The notes beneath the pieces were generated by a model. It had not been told where the DNA came from. It ran no database searches and saw only the letters and a list, made by a program, of their open reading frames with translations. This document shows, piece after piece, positions 8,301-14,926 of a DNA stretch of 23,237 nt. The DNA is taken from positions 1-23,237 of the forward strand of contig JAUWNA010000003.1 of the NCBI GenBank assembly GCA_030612905.1, read 5' to 3'. The position numbers and the translations under genes are program-made. This DNA comes from Promethearchaeota archaeon. Its GTDB lineage: Archaea > Asgardarchaeota > Lokiarchaeia > Sigyniarchaeales > SOKP01. Each line of letters opens with the position of its first letter. Within the stretch, counting starts at the first letter, position 1.

Positions 8301-9453
8301 CAGACTTCAATCAAATAGCACAACATGGACAGCTTTATTTGAAAGTTTATGTGGTTCTGGTTCTGCAAACAAACACTTACCATCTTTTATTTATAATGTA
8401 GAAAAAAAATACCAAGAACTACTATATGAATATTATTTAAAGGGAGATGGGAGCATTGATAAAGGAAATATTATAACTTTCACAACAAAATCACTTCAAT
8501 TGGTGTCTGGTTTATGTTATTTACTTAAATCATGGGGTATGGATTTGTCGATATATTATTACGAAAAGAGAGATGTGTATCGAATTAGAGAGCGTAAAGG
8601 GAAAAGTGGATATGAACGCCCAATTAATACCAAATTATCAGAAATTTCGCATCAAGGAATATATGTATATGATTTATCAGTAGAAAATACTGAAATGTTT
8701 GTGGATGCTTGTGGTATGTTATTACTACACAATACAGACTCTGTCTTTCTATCAAATCCATCTAAAGCTCAAATGAAGGAAATATCAGATTGGAGTAAAA
8801 AAGAATTAGACTTAGATTTAGAAGAGGAAAAAACATACCAATTCTTAGCACTCTCACAAAGAAAGAAAAATTATGTTGGAATTTATAAAAACACTAAATA
8901 TGTTGATATAAAAGGGTTAGTCGTTAAAAAGAAAAACACACCAGAATTCATTAAAAAAGCTTTTAGCCAATTACTAGAAATATTAAAACAGATTACTAAC
9001 GATGATGAGTTTCAACTAGCAAGGAAAGAAATAATTACAATAGTCAAAGATAATCTAAAAAAGATTGGGAGAGTAGATGCATTTACTTTAGAAGATTACA
9101 CAATAAATATAGCTCTACAAAAACATCTGAAAGATTATATCAAAACTATTCCTCAGCATGTAAGAGCCGCTAATGCTTTTATTGAAGTAGAAATCGCAAA
9201 AGCTCAAGTTAATAACGCTAGTAAAAATGAAATTACAGCAATAAAAAAAAGATATCAAAAAGGAGTCGTAGTACAATTCATAAAAAGCAAAGGACCTATT
9301 GGCGCTAAAGTAACGGAGCATGCAAAACTTCAAGATATTAATTCTAAAAAATATCGCGACTTGTTAAAATCTGCCTTAGAGCAGGTATTAGACGCACTCG
9401 GTATATCTTTTGAGGAAATCAAGGGCATTAAAAAGATGGATGCTTTTTTTTAA
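5302..9453 (+). CDS. polB: Family B DNA polymerase (PolB1-like) precursor with in-frame intein
   Basis: Replicative DNA polymerase precursor of 1383 residues; removing the 394-residue intein leaves a 989-residue enzyme. Proofreading motifs are intact: Exo I D319-I-E321, Exo II N405-GDNF-D410 region, Exo III Y507-NLK-D511. Polymerase motifs are intact: A, DFASLYPSII from D612, followed by NLSYET; B, K698-VFI-N702-AS-YG706; C, YGD (748-750) split from TDS (1145-1147) by the intein; and downstream KKNYVG. NLSYET and NASYGVFG fit the PolB1 lineage rather than euryarchaeal PolB3. The first ~70 residues are charged and low in complexity and carry QKSLFSFV (18-25), close to a PCNA-binding box; the C-terminus IKKMDAFF (1376-1383) resembles a second. 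Start: TTG at 5302; TTG at 5314 is an alternative and no ATG fits. Confidence 0.96.
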   Translation: MVVKLPSPRKKKPIDDKQKSLFSFVEETQPQTKKIEPDFKKLEDSKEKEVIEVEQTKIEPEPKPKKVPQKLYFKTKSHNFGLKEGNIPLQKVLRESVSSKYLRYLIEKGDIVENLERGLLLDVDYDGGQNKAYCKFYDLDNDDIKIWIDTTDHEPYCLSKEPISELEKLTYLEKTGKTNKLVDYQGFKRFEEIKRFELLSDKEINITKIYGKTPIDIGGSGTNIKNILGENKIKAYEANIRYHLNYIFDRQLIPGLIYRINNGKLEKIDYKKSTEETKKLSGELKEIFKNEAPEMREFSEKFIDIFVTPIPDVKRLAMDIEIKVGKNDYTIPDPRLAAREIISISFVASDGLKLVYILEREGFSFNKLHESFPNDAKLYFFKTEKELLVESFRILWDYPVVITFNGDNFDLSYMFHRANNLKIDRDLNPIHVKRGFGIMSKTECDLRKGVHIDVFNFFFNRSISGYAFSGAYQSASLNSISAALLGEEKYAHEEEIHDMDYGTLAWYNLKDSILTLELTRFNNSLVWNLIILLCRITKMPIHDMVRRQISTWIQNIFFFEHRRKEFLIPRKSEISDSKKGGKLMSKFFDGKFQGAYVIQPVPGIHFDVVVMDFASLYPSIIKEFNLSYETVLCPHKDDEDNLVKGTPYHICTHKMGIFAYVVGFFRDTRVKYFKPKSADKTLTQKQRSYYYTIQQALKVFINASYGVFGSKNFPLYCSPVAESTTGIGQYSIKQTIKKAEQLGVEVLYGDSIIGDRCIVIKHDDFVDVIPIEKLWINCKQDTKSINEKEVKFPESIYTLSKDGKWQLIKEIIRHKTNKKIYRVNQKNGETICTEDHSLISEDLEEIKPTEIQNKKILYLEQVPLNNHSTPEIIDLYPLINHFSFKIDYKNKKKINQWWTEDDYMWFGWTNRKDQKKIKKFCKLSDLCKLLGIYIADGHSSFHKGKYGYKATCGISSKNIAFLDEIKDLIEKININYKFEIIRTSKGIRTINKYSYEDTTHRLQSNSTTWTALFESLCGSGSANKHLPSFIYNVEKKYQELLYEYYLKGDGSIDKGNIITFTTKSLQLVSGLCYLLKSWGMDLSIYYYEKRDVYRIRERKGKSGYERPINTKLSEISHQGIYVYDLSVENTEMFVDACGMLLLHNTDSVFLSNPSKAQMKEISDWSKKELDLDLEEEKTYQFLALSQRKKNYVGIYKNTKYVDIKGLVVKKKNTPEFIKKAFSQLLEILKQITNDDEFQLARKEIITIVKDNLKKIGRVDAFTLEDYTINIALQKHLKDYIKTIPQHVRAANAFIEVEIAKAQVNNASKNEITAIKKRYQKGVVVQFIKSKGPIGAKVTEHAKLQDINSKKYRDLLKSALEQVLDALGISFEEIKGIKKMDAFF
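7552..8733 (+). mobile_element. Intein with LAGLIDADG homing endonuclease, inserted in PolB motif C
   Basis: A 394-residue protein intron (precursor residues 751-1144) splits YGD from TDS, the active-site motif C. It begins with Ser (SIIGDRCIVIKHDD), has block B TEDHSL (T833, H836) and ends YDLSVENTEMFV...MLLLHN before Thr1145, so all residues for class 1 splicing (Ser1, block B TxxH, terminal His-Asn, +1 Thr) are present. The insert holds two dodecapeptide motifs, LLGIYIADG (929-937) and LLYEYYLKGDG (1040-1050), each with its acidic residue, so the homing endonuclease also looks active. The same position is a known archaeal polymerase intein site (often called pol-c). Boundaries come from alignment to the motif and should be exact. 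Confidence 0.95.
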
Positions 9454-9486
9454 AGTCAATATTGAATTACGATTAAATTTATTTTT

Positions 9487-9503
9487 AAAAAAGAAAAAGA
9501 AAA
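9487..9503 (-). terminator. T-tracts after the 9.5-10.8 kb MFS gene
   Basis: The minus strand has CTTTTCTTTTTCTTTTTT just beyond the MFS stop codon, in the convergent gap with polB. Clustered oligo-T tracts without a strong stem are the usual archaeal termination signal. Function inferred. Confidence 0.45.
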
Positions 9504-9516
9504 GTTTATTTAATTC

Positions 9517-10776
9517 TTACTTAATATCAGCTAAATCTACGCCTTTGGTCTCCTTAATAAAAAAATACCCTAAGGGAATTATTCCAAGATTTACTATTAC
9601 AAAAATAATAAAAGTAGCACCTAAACCGAACTCTAGAATGGCTACACTGCTTAATAACAATCCAATAGTTGTACCAAAAGCCCCTATTAAGCTTCTAAAT
9701 CCGAGTCCAGTTCCTCTTTTATCAGTTGGCACCAATTCTAACGTAATGAGTCTAATCACCCCCCATAATCCCCAAAAAGCGATATGGCTTATAGCGTAGC
9801 CCATAAAAACAATTAGAAACGCACTTTGAGAACTCGTCGCGCCAAATACCCATATAACTACGGATATTGGCAATAAAAACGACCATAGATATAACAATGG
9901 CTTCCTTCCAATCCTATCCGCTAGGAGTCCGTTTATTAGGTATGCAATCATTACTGTGAATATTGTTAAAAAGAATATAATAGAAACCAGTGTGTCAGAA
10001 ATTGTTCCTGTATCATTAATATATTTTTCAAATAATCCTATGAATAGATTTGAAAACCCAAACAAAAAAGAAATGATTAAGATCATTATATAAGGCTTGC
10101 GATCATCTATCTGAAAAAGTGATTTTATATCTCCAATAAAGGTTCGAGATTTTTTTTCCCTGTTTTCTTTCATGAGCTGAAACTTAGAACTTTCTTTAAG
10201 GGTGAAATAAATTATAAAGAATAATGGAATACCTAAAATTATCGGAAATAAGGTCATTCCCCTCCAGTTAGGGTTTACATCTGGTATAAAAATAAATCGA
10301 CAGATTACCATTATTATAGCCCCAACTAATCCAGCCATTAATATGATATTTGAATTGAAAGCTCGTTTATTTGTTTTTGACTCTTCATTTATTATAATCA
10401 GCCAAATATCGCTCATAAAGAAAAAGTTCAAGAAAAACCTAAAAGATATGTACATTAGGTAATTAACAGATAAAAACATACCTAACGACGAGATGCTCAT
10501 CCCAATAACGGTAATAGCCAACATTAATTTTCTACCAACTATATCTACTAAATATAGATTGAAAAAAAGAAAATACATCCCTATTGATGTTATGCTCCCT
10601 GCCATTGCTACAATAGAATTAGCTTCATTTGGTGGTAATCCAACTAAAAATTCACCCACAACCTTAGAAACCATTGAACCAGGATAAATAGTACTATATG
10701 TATCAAGTATTTGAACGAGCATCAAGACAAATATTAAATATCTAAAGTAAGATTTTGAATTATTTCTTTCAGTCAT
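9517..10776 (-). CDS. MFS transporter, sugar-porter-like
   Basis: 419-residue, 12-helix major facilitator protein. Both copies of motif A are visible: DIVGRKLML (78-86) between helices 2 and 3 and ADRIGRKPLL (286-295) between helices 8 and 9. After helix 6 comes LKESSKFQLMKENREKKSR, the place of PESPR-type motifs. The C-terminus has FIKETKGVDL, matching the PETKG motif of the sugar porter family. LELVPTDKRGTGLGF after helix 10 fits too. The ATG has no strong Shine-Dalgarno. It is convergent with polB and separated by 151 bases from the lipid gene run upstream, so co-transcription with that run is uncertain. The substrate could be a sugar or an organic acid; sequence does not decide. Confidence 0.87.
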   Translation of the reverse strand: MTERNNSKSYFRYLIFVLMLVQILDTYSTIYPGSMVSKVVGEFLVGLPPNEANSIVAMAGSITSIGMYFLFFNLYLVDIVGRKLMLAITVIGMSISSLGMFLSVNYLMYISFRFFLNFFFMSDIWLIIINEESKTNKRAFNSNIILMAGLVGAIIMVICRFIFIPDVNPNWRGMTLFPIILGIPLFFIIYFTLKESSKFQLMKENREKKSRTFIGDIKSLFQIDDRKPYIMILIISFLFGFSNLFIGLFEKYINDTGTISDTLVSIIFFLTIFTVMIAYLINGLLADRIGRKPLLYLWSFLLPISVVIWVFGATSSQSAFLIVFMGYAISHIAFWGLWGVIRLITLELVPTDKRGTGLGFRSLIGAFGTTIGLLLSSVAILEFGLGATFIIFVIVNLGIIPLGYFFIKETKGVDLADIK

Positions 10777-10927
10777 TTTATCTCAATTTTAATTTTCAAT
10801 TTTTTTTAAAATAAGTTGTTAAAAATATGAAATAGATTTGGGTTTCTTTATTATTAAATGTATATCAAAATATTCATCAAAACAATTTTCTCAAAAAATT
10901 AAAGCTTCATACCTATAAAATATAGGA

Positions 10928-12019
10928 CTACAAAATAAAGTAAAAGAATGCCATAATTAATCCGCATAAAATAGGATTTAGAATATTATCATCAATCTTT
11001 AAACTTAATAAATCGATTATTAAAAATACAATCCCTCCACTTAAAGATATTACAATTACTTTAAAAGGCAATAAAGCAGGTTCAAACAAAAATAGCGCAA
11101 ATAAACTTACACCAAACGAAGCTAAAAACCCCGCAACATATCCAATTATGGTTTTATTGCTGTTTTTTGGGAAATGGTGCTTTCCAAAAGCAACACCTAC
11201 AAGAGAGGCAAATCCGTCCCCTATACTAGTTATTAACGCAGCTGCAGCAAAAATTCCAAACGGTAGAAAAAGTAATGGCACCAATGATAAAACTAAGATC
11301 ACAGTTTTAGTAAACTCGTAGATTTCATTAGGCTTTAAAGCCTTAATTAACAGATTTGACAAACAATCCGGCAGTAGATGATACATGTTCCGATTTTCAA
11401 AAATATAAGATAAGCGAATAAAATCTATAGCAGCAAATAAAATTACTCCCGAATAACCAATTGTAAGAATTAAAAACATTCCATAATCATGTCCTGTAAT
11501 GCCCCACACTTTATCTGCGTGCAATAAACCCTCCCATATATGGACCGAAAAATTATATAATATAATAATTACTCCAGCAGGAATTAAATGAAATAACTTT
11601 CTGTGAAAATCGGTTCTCAAGGAATATGATTTGTTATTCTTCTTCTTCACATTAGTTACATTAATTAATTCATATTTTTCGAGAAATTTTGCGAGCGTGC
11701 GATTCTGTTTGATGTAGGGTCTATCTTTTAACACCACACTATGCTGATATATTAATATAGAAAATATTAATAAGAGAGAAAAAATACAAACAATACTCAT
11801 GGAAAACGACTGATGGAATCTTACGTGTTCATTGTCTTCCATATAAAAAAAGGGGTAAAGAATTCCGGTAACAATCCACAATAAAACAACGATAAATGAA
11901 TTGTAAAAATTATGCTCATTAGGAAACCTTCTTTTTAACTTAATGGCGTAATATAATTGACTAAGTCCCATTACTATAAATAAAATCGTTATGGGTAATG
12001 TGATTATTGTAAAAACCAT
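10928..12019 (-). CDS. CTP-dependent dolichol/polyprenol kinase-like membrane protein
   Basis: 363-residue multi-helix membrane protein of the dolichol kinase/phosphatidate cytidylyltransferase superfamily. Family signatures in order: HRKLFHL (139-145) at the start of the conserved half, IGDGFASLVGVAFGKHHF (266-283) as the CTP/catalytic region with the D-x-x-A pattern, KTIIGYVAGF (289-298), and IDDNILNPI (342-350) near the C-terminus. The first 100 residues are an extra block of three or four helices that the short bacterial and archaeal members lack. Likely reaction: phosphorylation of a polyprenol or similar lipid alcohol with CTP; a CDP-lipid synthase role is less likely. It is the last of four minus-strand genes headed by a tetraether synthase homologue, which supports a lipid role. 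The start is ATG, with a 68-base gap to the gene before. Confidence 0.8.
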   Translation of the reverse strand: MVFTIITLPITILFIVMGLSQLYYAIKLKRRFPNEHNFYNSFIVVLLWIVTGILYPFFYMEDNEHVRFHQSFSMSIVCIFSLLLIFSILIYQHSVVLKDRPYIKQNRTLAKFLEKYELINVTNVKKKNNKSYSLRTDFHRKLFHLIPAGVIIILYNFSVHIWEGLLHADKVWGITGHDYGMFLILTIGYSGVILFAAIDFIRLSYIFENRNMYHLLPDCLSNLLIKALKPNEIYEFTKTVILVLSLVPLLFLPFGIFAAAALITSIGDGFASLVGVAFGKHHFPKNSNKTIIGYVAGFLASFGVSLFALFLFEPALLPFKVIVISLSGGIVFLIIDLLSLKIDDNILNPILCGLIMAFFYFIL

Positions 12020-12087
12020 GGCATTCTAAATAAAAAATAATCGATATAAAAAATAATTTATGGAATAAGTTTAAGTTAATATTTTTT

Positions 12088-12597
12088 TTAACCCCCTCCG
12101 ATGGGAGGAAAAATCGCGAGAGTATCTTTATCTTTAATAACTAAATTTCTGTCGTATCGGGGTGAACCATTCACCATGAAAATCAATTTCTTTTCCTCAT
12201 TAGGAATTTTTACTTTTTTCAAGACAGATTTAATTGTACTTCCTTCAGGCATTTCAATAACTGATTTAGGAACGCCGTATTTTCTTAAGTTTGCAAAGAG
12301 TTTAACTGTTACGTAAATAGAATTAAGGTTGGGTATTTCGACGAACATTAACGCCATTTTCTTAGGGAACAAGCCCACCCGATCTCCATCTCTAACTTCT
12401 TTTCCGGGTCCACAATACTTGCCATTTACAAAAATATGACTAATTTCGTTATCTTCAATGTTGAATTTGTCAAGAATATCGAGGACAGTATGTATCTCAT
12501 TACTTTCAACATTTAACGTAATAGGGAACCCTATCTCTAAATCGGTATCTTTTACTTTTTCCCTCAAATTTCCGTATAACTTTATCAAAATCGACAT
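12088..12597 (-). CDS. Tandem beta-grasp (MoaD/ubiquitin-like) fusion ending in Gly-Gly-Gly
   Basis: 169 residues forming two consecutive ubiquitin-fold domains. Domain 2 (about 93-169: VTVKLFANLRKYG...DTLAIFPPIGGG) is a MoaD/ThiS/SAMP-type domain with the C-terminal diglycine that E1-like enzymes adenylate for thiocarboxylation or conjugation. Domain 1 (about 1-84: MSILIKLYGNLREK...DGDRVGLFPKKMALM) has the same ends, VNG (57-59 versus 142-144) and D-x-D-x-x-x-[LI]-F-P (70-78 versus 156-164), but KKMAL stands where PIGGG stands in domain 2, so it cannot be activated. Domain 1 also resembles the Mut7-C ubiquitin module. Most MoaD proteins are about 80-90 residues, so this is a double. It could serve molybdenum/tungsten cofactor or tRNA thiolation sulfur transfer, or act as a modifier. 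No E1, JAMM protease or AOR gene is in the window. Confidence 0.8.
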   Translation of the reverse strand: MSILIKLYGNLREKVKDTDLEIGFPITLNVESNEIHTVLDILDKFNIEDNEISHIFVNGKYCGPGKEVRDGDRVGLFPKKMALMFVEIPNLNSIYVTVKLFANLRKYGVPKSVIEMPEGSTIKSVLKKVKIPNEEKKLIFMVNGSPRYDRNLVIKDKDTLAIFPPIGGG

Positions 12598-12700
12598 CTT
12601 GTTAATGTACCCATTAAATCAACAAGTAAAATAAGATTAAAATGTTAGCTTTATGTTTTAAAAGAAAATAATAAAAATAAATTTGAAAAATAAAACTTTT

Positions 12701-12988
12701 TTATAAGCCGAGTAATAAAATTTGATCTATAAAATCATGAACTTTTTTCAAGTTCTCTTCTCCAAGCGATTTGTCTACTTGGACTTTTAGATTCAAAATT
12801 GTACTCAAAGCTTGTACTACTGTGTTTTGAACGGTGCTATTAAATTGACTCTTTTTTTGGTTTTCTTCCTTAAAATATTCCACTCGATCCAACATTGCGT
12901 CTTGATAATCTTTTGCCGTAGTTGTTTTTAACGAGACTAGCTTACGCAGCTTTAGACCATCTTTAGTTTCAACAATTTCATCAACCAT
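12701..12988 (-). CDS. Small helical protein coupled to the Tes-like gene
   Basis: 95 residues, function unknown. It starts 4 bases after the Tes-like stop codon with a strong GGAGG at 12998-13002 that overlaps the end of that gene, so the two are almost surely co-expressed. The N-terminus (MVDEIVETKDGLKLRKLVSL) looks beta-stranded, the middle is charged and helical (DYQDAMLDRVEYFKEENQKK), and two amphipathic helices follow (VVQALSTILNLKVQV and LKKVHDFIDQILLLGL). No transmembrane helix and no cysteine. Tight coupling suggests a partner or assembly factor for the radical SAM enzyme; that is inference from position only. Confidence 0.75.
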   Translation of the reverse strand: MVDEIVETKDGLKLRKLVSLKTTTAKDYQDAMLDRVEYFKEENQKKSQFNSTVQNTVVQALSTILNLKVQVDKSLGEENLKKVHDFIDQILLLGL

Positions 12989-13016
12989 CTTTTTATTCCT
13001 CCTTTTTTATTCCTCC
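12989..13016 (-). repeat. Tandem 14-nt repeat carrying a doubled Shine-Dalgarno
   Basis: The minus strand reads GGAGGAATAAAAAA then GGAGGAATAAAAAG, two 14-nt units differing at one base. The second copy provides the ribosome site of the 95-aa gene, 9 bases before its ATG. The first encodes Gly-Gly-Ile-Lys near the Tes-like C-terminus. It is likely a local slippage duplication. Confidence 0.7.
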
Positions 13017-14726
13017 GTTTTGTGCTACTTCTTGTCGAATCTCTTCTCTTGTTTGTCCCGTTGTAGTATCGAATTCTTCCCTAACTTTTTGAGTAATACT
13101 TTTTGCTACTTGTTTTTCGATGCTCTCCCGGTGTAAAGTATTCATAGTACAAAATGGAATCTCCTTAATAGTTCCATCTGGCATTGCTACTCCAAAATGA
13201 ACGATACATCTTTTTGTTCTTTCAATATCCATGTTATAAGCATCTTGGAAGTGCATGCTGGAAAGTAAGAGAGTGCCATGTGTAAACGAGCTAATACTTT
13301 CCCAATCGGCGTTCATAAGCAAACGGGAGAACATATCCATGAGTTTACCCGGTTTTTTCGTGTATTGTAGCATCCCAAGTAGAAATCTTGCTTTGAGTTG
13401 CGTTTTGTCAAGAAATTCTAAACCACCATCTAAAGTTTTACCGGCATCTCCTAATAAGTTTTCAAAGAATTTAATGGGTTGTTTCTCTTTGTGCTTCACT
13501 TTTTCCCAGAATCGATTAGCAAAGTCTATTATTTTTAACGGGTCAAAGTAGTCAATTATTGGAACCATCTCGTTAGTATCCGGATCGACCACTAGATATG
13601 TTGCGAAGCCACAATCTGGGTGACACGTGAACTCTACGGGTTCCACATCAGAAAGATATGCAACAATTCTGCCAAATTCCACGATAGTTGTTAATGGATA
13701 CCAAGCTTCGTCCATCCTAATTTTACCACCGGTCTGATTTTCGATTTCTTGGATGACATCTGCATTTGTAATTCTTAACTCTTGCATCTCTTCTGACGAA
13801 ATTCTGCCACACAAAGAAACTGGTTGGAACGTAATTCCACGTACAACATCAATATTATCGAGAGCAAATTGGATTATGTTACCTACTTCAATGTCCGTGA
13901 TCCCCTTAACAATTGTAGCTACCAGATTAATGGACGATAGACCAGCTTTTCGGCAATTTTCAACAACACGCATTTTATACGACATTAAGTTTTTTATCCC
14001 TCGAGTCTTCTCGTAGGTTTCGTTATTTATGCCATCAAATTGGAGATAAAGAGTGTCTAAACCCATTTCATAGACCTTTTTAGTCCATTCAAGCCCGTCT
14101 TTTTTACGGCTAAATCCGTAGCCGTTTGTAGCAACGATTACCTCTTTAAAACCGTGGTCTTTAGCCATTTTACAAATCTCAGGAAAATCCTTTCTTACAG
14201 TAGGTTCCCCGCCCGTGAACATTATTGCTGGTGCAGGCAAAGGCTTGCTTCTGAAATGTTTCATAATTCTGTCGATTTCTTCTAACGAAGGCTCAACTAA
14301 ATAACCTGATTTTTGTACATTAGCATAGCAGAAGTTGCAGTTGAAATTACATCGATTAGTCAAGTCAATTAAGGCCAGAGAACACGTCGATAGATGCTCC
14401 GAGCAAAGACCACAATTATACGGGCATCCTCTCGGATCTTCAGGTGAACAATCTGCCGGATTTGCCTCTCCGTCCTTCTCAAACTGCCAAACGACATTTC
14501 CGTCTTTGTCTTTCTTTTGATAGTGCGTCCATTTGTAATATTTTGCGTTTGAGCTTATAACATCCTTAAAATCACCGTGTTCACGGCATGTTTTACGCAT
14601 ATATATTTGCCCGTCATCTTCTTCTTGAACTACCGCTGGTATCCGTTCTAGGCATTCTGGACATATGCTAACAGTTTTTCTAAAATATTTTTCGTTTAAA
14701 TAATCTGTTCCATCTAAATGATACAT
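12993..14726 (-). CDS. tes: Radical SAM tetraether lipid synthase-like protein (Tes/MJ0619 family)
   Basis: 577 residues. Tes joins the phytanyl tails of two archaeols to make membrane-spanning tetraether lipids. Features in order: N-terminal knuckle C22-PE-C25 with C47 and H50 (KTCREHGDF); C93, C101, C105, C108 (GCPYNCGLC); radical SAM cluster C126-x3-C130-x2-C133 in LTNRCNFNCNFCYAN; GGEP at 172-175; YLQFDG at 227-232; RGITFQPVSLCGR (296-308); LRITNADVIQEIENQTGG (317-334); and C-terminal cluster cysteines C368/C372 (CHPDCGF) and C507/C526. This pattern and length match the MJ0619/Tes family closely. The start is ATG with no strong Shine-Dalgarno. It heads a four-gene run that ends in a polyprenol kinase homologue. 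Close paralogues may do other lipid C-C couplings, so the exact product is unproven. Confidence 0.88.
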   Translation of the reverse strand: MYHLDGTDYLNEKYFRKTVSICPECLERIPAVVQEEDDGQIYMRKTCREHGDFKDVISSNAKYYKWTHYQKKDKDGNVVWQFEKDGEANPADCSPEDPRGCPYNCGLCSEHLSTCSLALIDLTNRCNFNCNFCYANVQKSGYLVEPSLEEIDRIMKHFRSKPLPAPAIMFTGGEPTVRKDFPEICKMAKDHGFKEVIVATNGYGFSRKKDGLEWTKKVYEMGLDTLYLQFDGINNETYEKTRGIKNLMSYKMRVVENCRKAGLSSINLVATIVKGITDIEVGNIIQFALDNIDVVRGITFQPVSLCGRISSEEMQELRITNADVIQEIENQTGGKIRMDEAWYPLTTIVEFGRIVAYLSDVEPVEFTCHPDCGFATYLVVDPDTNEMVPIIDYFDPLKIIDFANRFWEKVKHKEKQPIKFFENLLGDAGKTLDGGLEFLDKTQLKARFLLGMLQYTKKPGKLMDMFSRLLMNADWESISSFTHGTLLLSSMHFQDAYNMDIERTKRCIVHFGVAMPDGTIKEIPFCTMNTLHRESIEKQVAKSITQKVREEFDTTTGQTREEIRQEVAQNGGIKKEE

Positions 14727-14745
14727 TTAAAGTTACACCAATTTA

Positions 14746-14767
14746 AAATGATCTAATTAAATCATTT
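14746..14767. promoter_or_regulatory. Near-perfect 22-bp palindrome upstream of the Tes-like gene
   Basis: AAATGAT at 14746-14752 mirrors ATCATTT at 14761-14767 around CTAATTAA, with a single mismatched pair. It lies 20-41 bases before the Tes-like start codon, over the expected TATA/TSS region, so it may be an operator. AAATGATCTAAT recurs at 17627-17638. Confidence 0.4.
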
Positions 14768-14926
14768 GTTAAACATATTGAAAACAATTTTATATAAAAA
14801 GAAAATCCAATGATTGATATTATTACAAATACCTAGATTAAAGATCGTAAAGATTGTAGAATATGTTTTGTTGTTTTCTACTATCGTTTTATTACACAAT
14901 AATCTCTAAATGGATTGAAATAATTT

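Noticed and set aside
7552..8733. Possible frame disruption or fusion inside polB, since 394 residues interrupt motif C.
   Set aside because: The insert is in frame and has complete intein splicing blocks and LAGLIDADG motifs, so it is an intein and the gene is intact.
9410..9799. An open frame of 129 codons on the plus strand, overlapping the polB end and the MFS gene.
   Set aside because: It is antisense to a well-supported transporter for most of its length and overlaps polB; its protein shows no family pattern.
13255..14520. Several plus-strand open frames of 60-100 codons opposite the Tes-like gene.
   Set aside because: They are antisense shadows of a gene with clear motifs throughout.
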